From: Muribaculaceae bacterium
Lineage (GTDB): Bacteria; Bacillota; Clostridia; Lachnospirales; Lachnospiraceae
Assembly (NCBI GenBank): GCA_023666425.1
Contig: JAMPCA010000001.1
Coordinates: 212,820 to 276,819, forward strand
DNA length: 64,000 bases
Direction: 5' to 3'
Part shown: one piece after another, positions 1 through 7,645 of the stretch
Layout: every line of letters begins with the position of its first letter
How positions within the stretch are numbered: position 1 is the stretch's first letter
Notes under the pieces: generated by a model
What the model was told of the DNA's origin: nothing
The model's database searches: none
The model's input: the letters and a program-made list of their open reading frames with translations, nothing else
Translations under genes and position numbers: made by a program

Positions 1-1267
1 CGCCGAGTTCCACGTCCCTGTAGGGCACGGACTCTGCATCCAGCTCCGCCTTTACCTCGTCGATGACCGCCCGGATCTGCACGACCTCATCTACCGATAT
101 GATCATCGGAAACATGATTCCAAGACTGCCGTAATAGCTTGCCCGGTACAGCGCCCGCAGCTGGGTCTTGAAAACCTCCCTGCGGTCTAAACAGATACGG
201 ATTGCCCGGTAGCCCATCGCGGGATTTTCCTCCTTATCCAGCCCGAAATACTCCGCCTGCTTGTCAGCGCCGATATCCAGCGTGCGGATAATGACCTTCT
301 TTCCCGCCATCGTCTCCGCCACCTTCCGGTAGGCCTGAAACTGCTCCTCCTCCGTGGGATAATCCTTCGCTTCCAGATATAAGAACTCACTCCGGAACAG
401 TCCGATTCCCTCCGCATCATTCGCCAGCACAGAGGCCACATCCGCCACACTGCCGATATTTGCATAAAGATGGATATGCTTTCCGTCCTTTGTTACGCTC
501 TCTTTTCCCTTAAGTTCCAGCAGCAGACGTTTCTGCTCTTCCTCCTGCTCTTTTTTCCTGCGGTATTCCTCTAATACCGCAGGCTCTGGATCGATGATAA
601 GCTTCCCCTCACAGCCGTCCACTATACCGAGCCTCCCCGCTGCATCCTCCGGGTAGTCCACGCCAATCAGCGCCGGAATATTCATTGTCCGGGCGAGAAT
701 CGCTGTGTGGGAGTTCGTCGAGCCGTAGCGGGTCACAAAGGAGAGCACCATGGACTTATCAAGCTGTACCGTCTCGCTGGGCGCCAGATCCTCTGCCAGC
801 AGAATCACCGGTTCACCCGCCTCTATTCCGCCGACAGCGTTCCCCTGGAGAACGGCAATCACCCGGTTGCTGATATCCTTAACATCTGCCGCCCTCGCCT
901 TCATGTACTCATCGTCCATTGCCGCAAACATGGCGGAAAAATTATCTCCGGTGGAGGCCACCGCATATTCTGCGTTGACCTCCTGCGATTCAATCATGTT
1001 CGTGATCGATTCCACATAATCCAGATCCTCAAGCATCATCTGGTGAACCTCAAAAATCGCCGCGTTGACCTCCCCCACTTCCTTTAAGGCCTTCTCGTAG
1101 AGCTGTGCAAGCTGCTCCTTCGCCTGCTGCTTCGCTTCCGCAAACCTCTGAATCTCCGCCTGCACCTCCGTGATTTTTTCCCGCTTTACCAGACTGTCCG
1201 CCTTTTCAAAAACCGCCAGCCTTCCGATCGCAATTCCATTAAACACACTCTTTCCAATAATTTCCAT
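1..1267 (-). CDS. ptsI: Phosphoenolpyruvate-protein phosphotransferase (PTS Enzyme I), 3' end outside window
   Basis: Enzyme I takes phosphate from PEP and passes it to HPr, the first step of the sugar phosphotransferase system in the cytoplasm. About 422 N-terminal residues are visible; the C-terminal PEP-binding barrel runs past the window edge. The protein begins MEIIGKSVFNGIAIG. The swivelling domain carries the phosphorylated histidine (about residue 187) in GSTNSHTAILAR, and the barrel begins with GLFRSEFLYLEA, the usual PEP-site arginine motif. The ATG at 1267 is preceded by GGGGGAG. It is the last visible gene of the fructose PTS operon, 41 nt after ptsH, so this Enzyme I is probably co-expressed with the fructose permease. 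The family and reading frame are clear; only the missing end limits the call. Confidence 0.95.
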   Translation of the reverse strand, partial: MEIIGKSVFNGIAIGRLAVFEKADSLVKREKITEVQAEIQRFAEAKQQAKEQLAQLYEKALKEVGEVNAAIFEVHQMMLEDLDYVESITNMIESQEVNAEYAVASTGDNFSAMFAAMDDEYMKARAADVKDISNRVIAVLQGNAVGGIEAGEPVILLAEDLAPSETVQLDKSMVLSFVTRYGSTNSHTAILARTMNIPALIGVDYPEDAAGRLGIVDGCEGKLIIDPEPAVLEEYRRKKEQEEEQKRLLLELKGKESVTKDGKHIHLYANIGSVADVASVLANDAEGIGLFRSEFLYLEAKDYPTEEEQFQAYRKVAETMAGKKVIIRTLDIGADKQAEYFGLDKEENPAMGYRAIRICLDRREVFKTQLRALYRASYYGSLGIMFPMIISVDEVVQIRAVIDEVKAELDAESVPYRDVELG

Positions 1268-1308
1268 GGCCGCTCCCCCGCTTTGATCGTTATTTCGCCC
1301 CTGCGCGT

Positions 1309-1566
1309 TTACAGGTTTTCCTCTAAAAACTTACCCAGCTCCGCAATGGCTTCCTCCTCCTGCTCCCCGTCCGTCTTCAGGGTAATCTCCATCCCGCACT
1401 TAACGCCAAGGCTCATCACGCCCATGATGCGCTTCGCATCCACCTCGCGTCCGTCCTTCTCAATCTTCACCGCGCAGGGATACTTCGCCGCCGCCTTTAC
1501 CAGCTCACCCGCAGGTCTTGCATGAATCCCCATCTCATCCCGAATCACATACTTAAATTCCTTCAT
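1309..1566 (-). CDS. ptsH: HPr-family phosphocarrier with Arg at the Ser46 position
   Basis: HPr is the small cytoplasmic carrier that moves phosphate from Enzyme I (His15) to the sugar-specific EIIA domains. The 85-residue product has the normal length and an intact active-site motif GIHARPAG with His15. The second conserved motif reads AKRIMGVMSLG. Where Firmicute HPr has Ser46 (KSIMGVMSLG), this protein has Arg46, codon CGC at 1429-1431. In Firmicutes Ser46 is phosphorylated by HPr kinase and the product is the CcpA co-repressor, so this copy should carry phosphate but not take part in that regulation. It lies between fruA and ptsI with an AAAGGAGG ribosome site, so it is probably a dedicated fructose-operon HPr. 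A second, canonical HPr elsewhere in the genome is expected. Confidence 0.95.
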   Translation of the reverse strand: MKEFKYVIRDEMGIHARPAGELVKAAAKYPCAVKIEKDGREVDAKRIMGVMSLGVKCGMEITLKTDGEQEEEAIAELGKFLEENL

Positions 1567-1591
1567 AATTGAAACCTCCTTTTATTTGCTA

Positions 1592-3634
1592 TTACTGTGC
1601 ATCCTTTTTGATAAAGCCGAGCATCACGGCCGTTATTACCGAGCCGACAAGCCACGACAGAATATACATAAGCGGATTTCCCACCGTCGCAAAGACAAAG
1701 ACTCCGCCGTGGGGCGCCATCAGCGTACACCCAAACAGTGCCGATAAAAAGCCGGCCACGCCCGCACCCACCAGTGTGCAGGGAATCACATGCACCGGAT
1801 CCGCCGCCGCGAAGGGAATCGCACCCTCTGTAATGAAGGAGCAGCCCATCACGAGGTTAGACACTCTGGTATCCCGCTCGGTCTTTGTGAACTTCTTCGG
1901 GAAAAACTGGCACGCCAGGGCAATTCCCACCGGCGGCACCATGCCTCCGACCATGATGGACGCCATCGCAATATAGCAGGCCTGCACAGCCGGGTCGGAA
2001 TTGCTTGCGCCCTCCGCCAGCATCTGGGAAGCCGTCGCCAGCATTCCGGAGCCGAATACATATGCCGCCTTGTTGATCGGGCCTCCCATGTCAATCGCCA
2101 TCATCGCTCCAAGCAGAAGACCCAGAACCGTAATCAGCCCCGCATCTGCAATTCCGGTCAGCATATTGCTGAGTCCCGTATTGATAAGCCCGATCAGCGG
2201 ATTGAAAATGAAGCACATCAAAATACAAATCAGCAGAATTCCGACCAGCGGATAGATCAGGGTCGGCTTGATCCCCTCAAGCGCCGCCGGAAGCTTCGAG
2301 CACAGCTTTTTCAAGAGCAGAACAATATACCCCGCGAGAAAACCCGCCACGATTCCGCCGAGGAAACCGGATACCGTATTGCCGCCGTCCATCCCCTGAA
2401 ACGCAAAGTCCGCAATAAATTTCTGAAAACCCGTCACACTGCCAGCCCAGTCAAAACCATTCACAACGGCGTTTCCGCTGGAGGCTAACAGACCTCCGGT
2501 AAAGCCCACCGCAAGTCCCGGCCGGTCTGCAATCGAGTAGGCGATATACCCCGCAAGAACCGGAACCATGAGCCCCATCGCCAGCCCGCCGCCATATTTG
2601 AAAAATGCCGAGAGGGGCGTACATGAACCAAATGTGCCTCCGCCCGTCGCACCGTAGCCCATTAGCGTATCAATCAGAAACGCCAGCGCGGTCATAATAC
2701 CGCCGCCAATGACGAAGGGCAGCATGTGCGATACACCGCTCATCAAATGCGTGTAGATCATGTGTCCGAAACCTGCACCTTCGCCCTTTTCCTCGCGCGC
2801 AGCCTCCCCGGACGCCTGATAGATTTTTGCCTCACCGCGAACGGCCTGCTGAATCAGGCTCTCCGCCTTGTTGATGCCGTCCGCCACCTTGCACTCGATC
2901 ACTCTCTTGCCATTGAAACGAACCATCGGCACCTTCGTGTCCGCCGCCACGATAATCGCCGAAGCCTGCTTAATCTCCTCATCGGTCAGTACATTTTTCG
3001 CGCCGCCGCTGCCCCTTGTCTCCACCTTGATGGTCACGTCCAGCTCCGCCGCCTTCTTCTCCAGCGCCTCCGCCGCCATATAAGTGTGGGCGATTCCGGT
3101 GGGACAGCCGGTGACAGCTAAAATCTGATATCCCTTTTTAGGCTTTTGCTCCTGCTTCGCCGCCTCCGCCGAATCCTTGTCGCTCTCCGCCCGGTCAATG
3201 ATCCCCAGAAACTCCTTCACAGAGCCCGCTTCTATCAAGCTCTGGGTAAAGGCCTCATCCATAAGCAGCATGAACAATTTACTCAATACGTCCAGATGCA
3301 CATTGTCCTTCGTGTTCGGCGCCGCAATCAGAAACAGTATTTTCACCGGAGCGCCGTCCAGGGAATCAAACTCTACGCCCTCCGGTACCACCATCGCCGC
3401 AAGTCCCGGCGCTTTCACCGCATCCGACTTACAGTGCGGAATGGCGATTCCCTCCCCGATTCCGGTGGTTCCCTCCTCTTCTCTTGCAAAAACGCCCTTG
3501 CGGTAGACATCCACATCCGCAATCTTTCCACTTTTTGCCATCAGATCCACCATCTGATTCAGCACATCTTCCTTCCCCTTTGCCGCGCCGTGCAGCTCAA
3601 TGCTTTCCGCCGCCAACAGATCCCGAATTCTCAT
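1592..3634 (-). CDS. fruA: PTS fructose transporter subunit IIABC
   Basis: Fructose-specific permease that imports fructose and phosphorylates it to fructose 1-phosphate. The 680 residues hold three fused domains. EIIA (about 1-145) has the phospho-histidine near residue 67 in GIAIPHCKS. EIIB (about 168-265) has the phospho-cysteine near residue 177 in AVTGCPTGIAHTYMAAEAL. EIIC (about 290-680) is the membrane channel with many hydrophobic segments and Gly-rich loops. Length and order match Firmicute FruA. Its ATG overlaps the fruK stop by 4 nt (ATGA), which indicates translational coupling, and AAAGGAGGG precedes it. With fruK, fruR, ptsH and ptsI it forms a complete fructose uptake operon. 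Confidence 0.96.
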   Translation of the reverse strand: MRIRDLLAAESIELHGAAKGKEDVLNQMVDLMAKSGKIADVDVYRKGVFAREEEGTTGIGEGIAIPHCKSDAVKAPGLAAMVVPEGVEFDSLDGAPVKILFLIAAPNTKDNVHLDVLSKLFMLLMDEAFTQSLIEAGSVKEFLGIIDRAESDKDSAEAAKQEQKPKKGYQILAVTGCPTGIAHTYMAAEALEKKAAELDVTIKVETRGSGGAKNVLTDEEIKQASAIIVAADTKVPMVRFNGKRVIECKVADGINKAESLIQQAVRGEAKIYQASGEAAREEKGEGAGFGHMIYTHLMSGVSHMLPFVIGGGIMTALAFLIDTLMGYGATGGGTFGSCTPLSAFFKYGGGLAMGLMVPVLAGYIAYSIADRPGLAVGFTGGLLASSGNAVVNGFDWAGSVTGFQKFIADFAFQGMDGGNTVSGFLGGIVAGFLAGYIVLLLKKLCSKLPAALEGIKPTLIYPLVGILLICILMCFIFNPLIGLINTGLSNMLTGIADAGLITVLGLLLGAMMAIDMGGPINKAAYVFGSGMLATASQMLAEGASNSDPAVQACYIAMASIMVGGMVPPVGIALACQFFPKKFTKTERDTRVSNLVMGCSFITEGAIPFAAADPVHVIPCTLVGAGVAGFLSALFGCTLMAPHGGVFVFATVGNPLMYILSWLVGSVITAVMLGFIKKDAQ

Positions 3635-4554
3635 AAAAGCCCTCCTTTATCATTTACCTTATCCAACAGGTTCAAAACCTCTTCCTTTGTGGCAAGCTCC
3701 TCGGAAAATGCACTGGCGCTTCCCGTACACACGCCATAGCGGAATGCCTCCGCATAGCTTCCGGTGGTCATATAGCCATAGAGAAAACCTGCCACCATCG
3801 AATCTCCTGCCCCCACCGAGTTCACGACATGTCCCTGCGGAGCCTCCATCCGGTATTCATTTCCGTCCTCCGCCACGAGCACCGCGCCGTCCCCTGCCAT
3901 GGAAACCAGCACATTTTTTGCGCCCTGCGCCTGCAGCTCCCTGGCGCAGCGGACTACCTCCTCCTTCTCTGTAAGCACCGTGTGAAAAATCTCCCCAAGC
4001 TCATGATTGTTGGGTTTGATGAGAAACGGCCGGTAGGGAAGCACATTCATCAAAAGATCCTTTGTCGCATCCACCGCGATCTGCAGCCCCCTGCCCTGGA
4101 GATGCTCCATAATATCCATGTACATGGACTCCGGCATGGTATCCGGTATACTTCCGGCCAGCACCAGCGTATCCCCCTCCACAAGCTGATCCAGCTTTGC
4201 GTAAAGCCGCCGGATATCTTCCGTACCAATCTGCGGTCCCTGCCCGTTGATCTCCGTCTCCTTCTGGGCGCGGAGCTTTACATTGATACGGCTGTTGCCG
4301 GAGGGTACATGGATAAAATCCGCACTGACGCCCTTTTCCCCGAGAAGACGGCTGATCTCCTGCCCCGTAAACCCCGCCATAAATCCCAGCGCCGTGTTCT
4401 CACAGCCCAGATTTTTCAGGACTATGGACACATTGATGCCTTTTCCCCCGGGAAAAAGGATCTCCTTACTCGTCCGGTTCACCACTCCCGTCATAAAATC
4501 CTGCACGGTAACGATGTAATCCAGGGACGGATTAAAGGTTACGGTATAAATCAT
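3631..4554 (-). CDS. fruK: 1-phosphofructokinase (PfkB family)
   Basis: Phosphorylates fructose 1-phosphate to fructose 1,6-bisphosphate, feeding the product of the FruA permease into glycolysis. The 307-residue length is typical. PfkB signatures are present: the N-terminal FNPSLDYIV start, the substrate motif PGGKGINVS near residue 37, and the C-terminal VGAGDSMVAGF motif (near residue 250) with the catalytic aspartate and anion hole. The gene starts immediately after the fruR stop, with GGAGGTGAG as ribosome site placed inside the end of fruR, and its own end overlaps the fruA start. Tagatose-6-phosphate kinase is the main alternative in the family, but the operon context favours FruK. Confidence 0.95.
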   Translation of the reverse strand: MIYTVTFNPSLDYIVTVQDFMTGVVNRTSKEILFPGGKGINVSIVLKNLGCENTALGFMAGFTGQEISRLLGEKGVSADFIHVPSGNSRINVKLRAQKETEINGQGPQIGTEDIRRLYAKLDQLVEGDTLVLAGSIPDTMPESMYMDIMEHLQGRGLQIAVDATKDLLMNVLPYRPFLIKPNNHELGEIFHTVLTEKEEVVRCARELQAQGAKNVLVSMAGDGAVLVAEDGNEYRMEAPQGHVVNSVGAGDSMVAGFLYGYMTTGSYAEAFRYGVCTGSASAFSEELATKEEVLNLLDKVNDKGGLL

Positions 4555-5301
4555 TTATCTCACCTCCATAATATTATTATATCTCTTAAGGGACGGCGGA
4601 AGCGGTCCCTCTGTGATCACGCTTGCCTGCGCAAACTCTGCAAATCTTACACTGGAAAGCTGCTCGAACTTTGTGTGATCCGCCAGAACATAACGCTCCT
4701 TGCAGTTTTCCATCGCCCTTTTCTTCACCATCGCCTCCCGCACCTCCGGGGTAGAAAAACCCTTCGCCGTGCTGATACCGTTCGTGCCGAAAAACCCTCT
4801 GGTAAAATTGTATTTGTCCAGCGCCTCCAGCGCCTCCTCCCCGACAATCGCCTCTGTGGCGGATTTAAACTCGCCGCCCAGAATGTATACCCGGTATCCC
4901 CGCTCCGCCAGGGTTCTCGCATGGCTCACCGCATTCGTGACAAACACCACATGCTCCGCAGATATATACTCCAGCATCATTCCGGTGGTCGTCCCCGCGT
5001 CGATGTATACAAAATCCCCGTCCTCGATCCGGGTCGCCGCGTACCTTCCGATGGCGCGCTTCTCCTCGGCGTTCAACATCTGCCGGCTCGTCACATTCTC
5101 ATCATGCGAGTGGATTTTCTGTCTCTTCGCAATCGCGCCGCCATGAACTTTCGTCACCAGCCCGTTGCTATCCATAGTGTTCAGATCCCTGCGCACCGTA
5201 GATTCCGAAGCCTCCAGCTCCGCCATCAGCTCCTGCACGGTTGCACTTCCCCTCGCTTCTATTATGGACAAAATTTTTGAAAATCTTTCCTCCGTCAGCA
5301 T
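4555..5301 (-). CDS. fruR: DeoR-family transcriptional regulator of the fructose operon
   Basis: A 248-residue DeoR-type repressor. Residues about 1-57 form the winged helix-turn-helix, with recognition helix around SESTVRRDLNTM followed by the DeoR hallmark KVHGGA. The C-terminal part (about 75-248) is the sugar-phosphate isomerase-like sensor domain that in this family binds a phosphorylated sugar. Here fructose 1-phosphate is the likely effector, by inference from the operon. It is the first gene of the fru operon, so it probably autoregulates from the promoter at 5361-5389. CGTTCA occurs near that promoter at 5344-5349 and 5407-5412, too weak a repeat to claim as operator. Confidence 0.92.
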   Translation of the reverse strand: MLTEERFSKILSIIEARGSATVQELMAELEASESTVRRDLNTMDSNGLVTKVHGGAIAKRQKIHSHDENVTSRQMLNAEEKRAIGRYAATRIEDGDFVYIDAGTTTGMMLEYISAEHVVFVTNAVSHARTLAERGYRVYILGGEFKSATEAIVGEEALEALDKYNFTRGFFGTNGISTAKGFSTPEVREAMVKKRAMENCKERYVLADHTKFEQLSSVRFAEFAQASVITEGPLPPSLKRYNNIMEVR

Positions 5302-5360
5302 GACTTCGCTCTTCTTTCTTTTTCATTAACTATCAATCAAATTCGTTCATCTATATTCTC

Positions 5361-5389
5361 ATTATATGCGCTACTTCATTCAAATTCAA
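5361..5389 (-). promoter_or_regulatory. Predicted sigma-A promoter of the fru operon
   Basis: On the minus strand a -35 TTGAAT (5384-5389) and a -10 TATAAT (5361-5366) are separated by 17 nt, about 60 nt upstream of the fruR ATG. No other good match lies in the 5302-5460 spacer. Confidence 0.75.
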
Positions 5390-5470
5390 CCACTTTCTTT
5401 CGAAATCGTTCACAAAAAGCCACCTTAAAAATTGTGCATTCCCTACAAACGAAATCTGTACATTAAAAAA

Positions 5471-5491
5471 GAATCCGCTAAAGCCGGATTC
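5471..5491 (-). terminator. Second intrinsic terminator after the ferredoxin gene
   Basis: GAATCCG and its reverse complement flank a 7-nt loop, followed on the minus strand by a T-run (A-run at 5465-5470 on the plus strand). It lies just beyond the stronger hairpin at 5514-5539, so the two look like tandem terminators insulating the fru promoter. Confidence 0.65.
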
Positions 5492-5513
5492 TCCGCACGC
5501 TGCGCATAATAAA

Positions 5514-5539
5514 AACCCCCGGGACACAGCCCGGGGGTT
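5514..5539 (-). terminator. Intrinsic terminator of the ferredoxin gene
   Basis: A perfect 10-bp GC-rich stem (AACCCCCGGG / CCCGGGGGTT) with a 6-nt loop, followed on the minus strand by TTTTTATTA. It starts 22 nt past the ferredoxin stop codon. Confidence 0.88.
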
Positions 5540-5561
5540 CCTTCTTTCATTATGTTGCGTA

Positions 5562-5732
5562 TTAGCCCTGGGAAATTGCTCCAGTCGGGCAAACACCTGC
5601 ACATGTACCGCAGTCCACGCAGGTATTTCCATCAATCTCATACTGGGAAGCTCCTGCAGAAATCGCGCCTACCGGGCACTCGCCCGCGCATGTACCACAG
5701 CTAACGCATGAATCAGAAATAACGTATGCCAT
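5562..5732 (-). CDS. 2[4Fe-4S] ferredoxin
   Basis: Small electron carrier of clostridial fermentation, for example for pyruvate:ferredoxin oxidoreductase and hydrogenase. The 56-residue product begins MAYVISDSC and carries two classical cluster motifs, CVSCGTCAGECP and CVDCGTCAGVCP, each with the CxxCxxCxxxCP pattern, related by internal duplication. The size matches clostridial-type ferredoxins (55-56 residues). AAGGAGG precedes the ATG. It looks monocistronic, with its own promoter upstream and tandem terminators downstream. Confidence 0.97.
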   Translation of the reverse strand: MAYVISDSCVSCGTCAGECPVGAISAGASQYEIDGNTCVDCGTCAGVCPTGAISQG

Positions 5733-5783
5733 ATTGAATTCCTCCTTATATATTGATCAATATTTGCCTTTCGGCTTACTCGT

Positions 5784-5812
5784 ATCATAGTACAAATTAA
5801 CTGGAAGTTCAA
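5784..5812 (-). promoter_or_regulatory. Predicted promoter of the ferredoxin gene
   Basis: Minus strand: -35 TTGAAC (5807-5812), 17-nt spacer, -10 TATGAT (5784-5789), about 50 nt upstream of the ferredoxin start. Confidence 0.75.
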
Positions 5813-5848
5813 GAGAAATTCCGCATGTATTCTATTTTAGACAAAACA

Positions 5849-7180
5849 TCAGTGCTCCAGATTCGCAAATTTGGTATATTCCGGCAGCCATGCCAGGTTC
5901 ACCGTCCCAATCGGGCCGTTTCTCTGCTTGGCAATAATAATCTCTGAAATTCCCTTAAGCTCCGTATCCTTATTATAGTAATCGTCCCGGTAAATGAACA
6001 TCACCACATCGGCGTCCTGCTCGATCGCCCCGGACTCACGGAGATCCGAGAGCATTGGCCTGTGATCCGGACGCTGTTCCACCGCGCGGGACAACTGGGA
6101 CAATGCGACCACTGGCACATTCAGCTCTCTCGCCAGCGCTTTCAGGGAACGGGAAATATCCGAAATCTCCTGCTGACGGCTGTCCGTATTCCTGCCGGAA
6201 CCCGACATGAGCTGCAGATAATCAATAATAATAATGTCAAGCCCATGCTCCAGCTTATACTTCCGGCATTTGCTGCGAAGCTCCGAGATACTGATTCCCG
6301 GCGTATCGTCGATGATCAGCTTCGAGTCGCCAATAATGCCCGCGCCCTCCACCAGCTTTTCCCAGTCCACATCCGACAGATTCCCCGTGCGCAGCGCCTG
6401 CGCATCTACCCGGGACTCCAGGGAAAAAAGCCGGTTCACAAGCTGCTCTTTCGACATCTCAAGGGAAAAGATTGCGCAGGATAAATGCTCGTGAAACGCA
6501 ACATACTGGGCAATATTCAAAACAAAGGCAGTCTTACCCATTGAGGGGCGCGCCGCCACCAGAACCAGATCCGAGGGCTGCAGCCCTGCCGTCCGGTAAT
6601 CCAGATCAATAAATCCCGTAGGAATCCCCGTCACCGTACCGGACTGCTGGGAAGCCTTCTCGATCCGTTCCAGCGCATTCATCACCACCTGCCGGATCGG
6701 CACAAAGTCACCGCTGGTTCTGCTGGACAAGAGTGCAAAAATATCGTGCTCCGTCTTATCCATCACACTCTCTAAGGATTCCTTCCCCGCATAGCATTCA
6801 TTGCCAATATCCTCCGTGACCCGGATCAGCTTCCGTTTCATGGAGTTTTCCTTCACAATATTGCAATAATACTTAATGTTCGCAGAGGTGGGAACCGCGC
6901 GCACCAGCTCCCCCACAAACTCGAGACTGGAAATCTCGCTGGGCACATCCTTCTCTTTCAGCTTATTCTGCAGAGTCACCAGATCCACCGGCTGTCCCTC
7001 GCTGTAAAGCTCAATCATAGAGTCGAAAAGCACCCCGTACTGCTTATGGTAAAAGTCCTCCGTCAAAAGCTGTTCCATGGCTGTAACAATCGCATCCTTG
7101 TCCATGATCATCGAGCCGACGACAGACTGTTCCGCCTCTAAGCTATTGGGCATCACCCGCTTAATCAATGCATCCTCCAC
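5849..7180 (-). CDS. dnaB: Replicative DNA helicase DnaB
   Basis: Hexameric 5'-3' helicase that unwinds DNA at the fork. In 443 residues there is the N-terminal DnaB domain (about 10-115, starting PNSLEAEQSVVGSM) and the RecA-like C-terminal domain (about 175-440). The latter has Walker A in ARPSMGKTAF, a Walker B-like run IIIIDYLQLM, the SQLSR motif and the arginine-finger region near RPMLSDLRESGAIEQDAD. It ends an operon with gdpP and rplI, a conserved Firmicute arrangement, 18 nt after rplI. Confidence 0.98.
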   Translation of the reverse strand: MEDALIKRVMPNSLEAEQSVVGSMIMDKDAIVTAMEQLLTEDFYHKQYGVLFDSMIELYSEGQPVDLVTLQNKLKEKDVPSEISSLEFVGELVRAVPTSANIKYYCNIVKENSMKRKLIRVTEDIGNECYAGKESLESVMDKTEHDIFALLSSRTSGDFVPIRQVVMNALERIEKASQQSGTVTGIPTGFIDLDYRTAGLQPSDLVLVAARPSMGKTAFVLNIAQYVAFHEHLSCAIFSLEMSKEQLVNRLFSLESRVDAQALRTGNLSDVDWEKLVEGAGIIGDSKLIIDDTPGISISELRSKCRKYKLEHGLDIIIIDYLQLMSGSGRNTDSRQQEISDISRSLKALARELNVPVVALSQLSRAVEQRPDHRPMLSDLRESGAIEQDADVVMFIYRDDYYNKDTELKGISEIIIAKQRNGPIGTVNLAWLPEYTKFANLEH

Positions 7181-7198
7181 GAGAATCCCTCCTACTAT

Positions 7199-7645
7199 CT
7201 ATTCCTCCACCACGCGGACAGTCAGGTTCGCCGTCACCTGCGGGTGCAGCTTTACCAGAACCTCATAGCTTCCAAGGTTCTTGAGATTCTCCTTTAGATG
7301 CATCTTCTTCTTGTCGATATCAAGTCCCGCCTGCTCCTTTGCCGCCTGGGAAATTTCCTTTGAGGAGACAGAGCCGAAGGCCTTTCCGCCCTCTCCGCCC
7401 TTTAACTTCACCTCCACGGTGGTCTTCTCAATCACCTGGGCAAGCTGCTTTGCATTCTCCAGATTCTCCGCCGCCACCTTGTCTTTATGCTGGTTTTGAA
7501 GCTTTAAGTCGTTTAAGTTCTTTCCGGTGGCCTCGACGCCAAGCTTCTTCGGAAGAATGGCATTGCGGGCGTAACCGTCGCTGACATTCACGATATCCCC
7601 CTTTTTCCCCAGTGCCTTTACATCCTCTAACAAAATTATCTTCAT
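7199..7645 (-). CDS. rplI: 50S ribosomal protein bL9
   Basis: Large-subunit ribosomal protein that binds 23S rRNA. The 148 residues match the family. The N-terminal RNA-binding domain begins [28 protein letters not shown], here quoted by position: residues 1-28 hold the conserved [13 protein letters not shown] loop. A long helix (about 40-75) links to the C-terminal domain. The start overlaps the end of gdpP by 4 nt (ATGA), so translation is coupled. Confidence 0.98.
   Translation of the reverse strand: MKIILLEDVKALGKKGDIVNVSDGYARNAILPKKLGVEATGKNLNDLKLQNQHKDKVAAENLENAKQLAQVIEKTTVEVKLKGGEGGKAFGSVSSKEISQAAKEQAGLDIDKKKMHLKENLKNLGSYEVLVKLHPQVTANLTVRVVEE

Noticed and set aside
1..1267. Plus-strand open frames near 685-1087
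   Set aside because: They are shadows of the Enzyme I gene on the other strand.
3829..5280. A 483-codon plus-strand open frame over fruK and fruR
   Set aside because: It is the reverse strand of two clear genes, has no ribosome site or family, and its length follows from the GC-rich codon bias.
5344..5412. Repeats of CGTTCA as FruR operator
   Set aside because: Only a 6-bp match at two places with different flanks; too weak to annotate.
5351..5641. A 96-codon minus-strand frame over the ferredoxin end and terminators
   Set aside because: It overlaps the real ferredoxin in another frame and crosses two intrinsic terminators.
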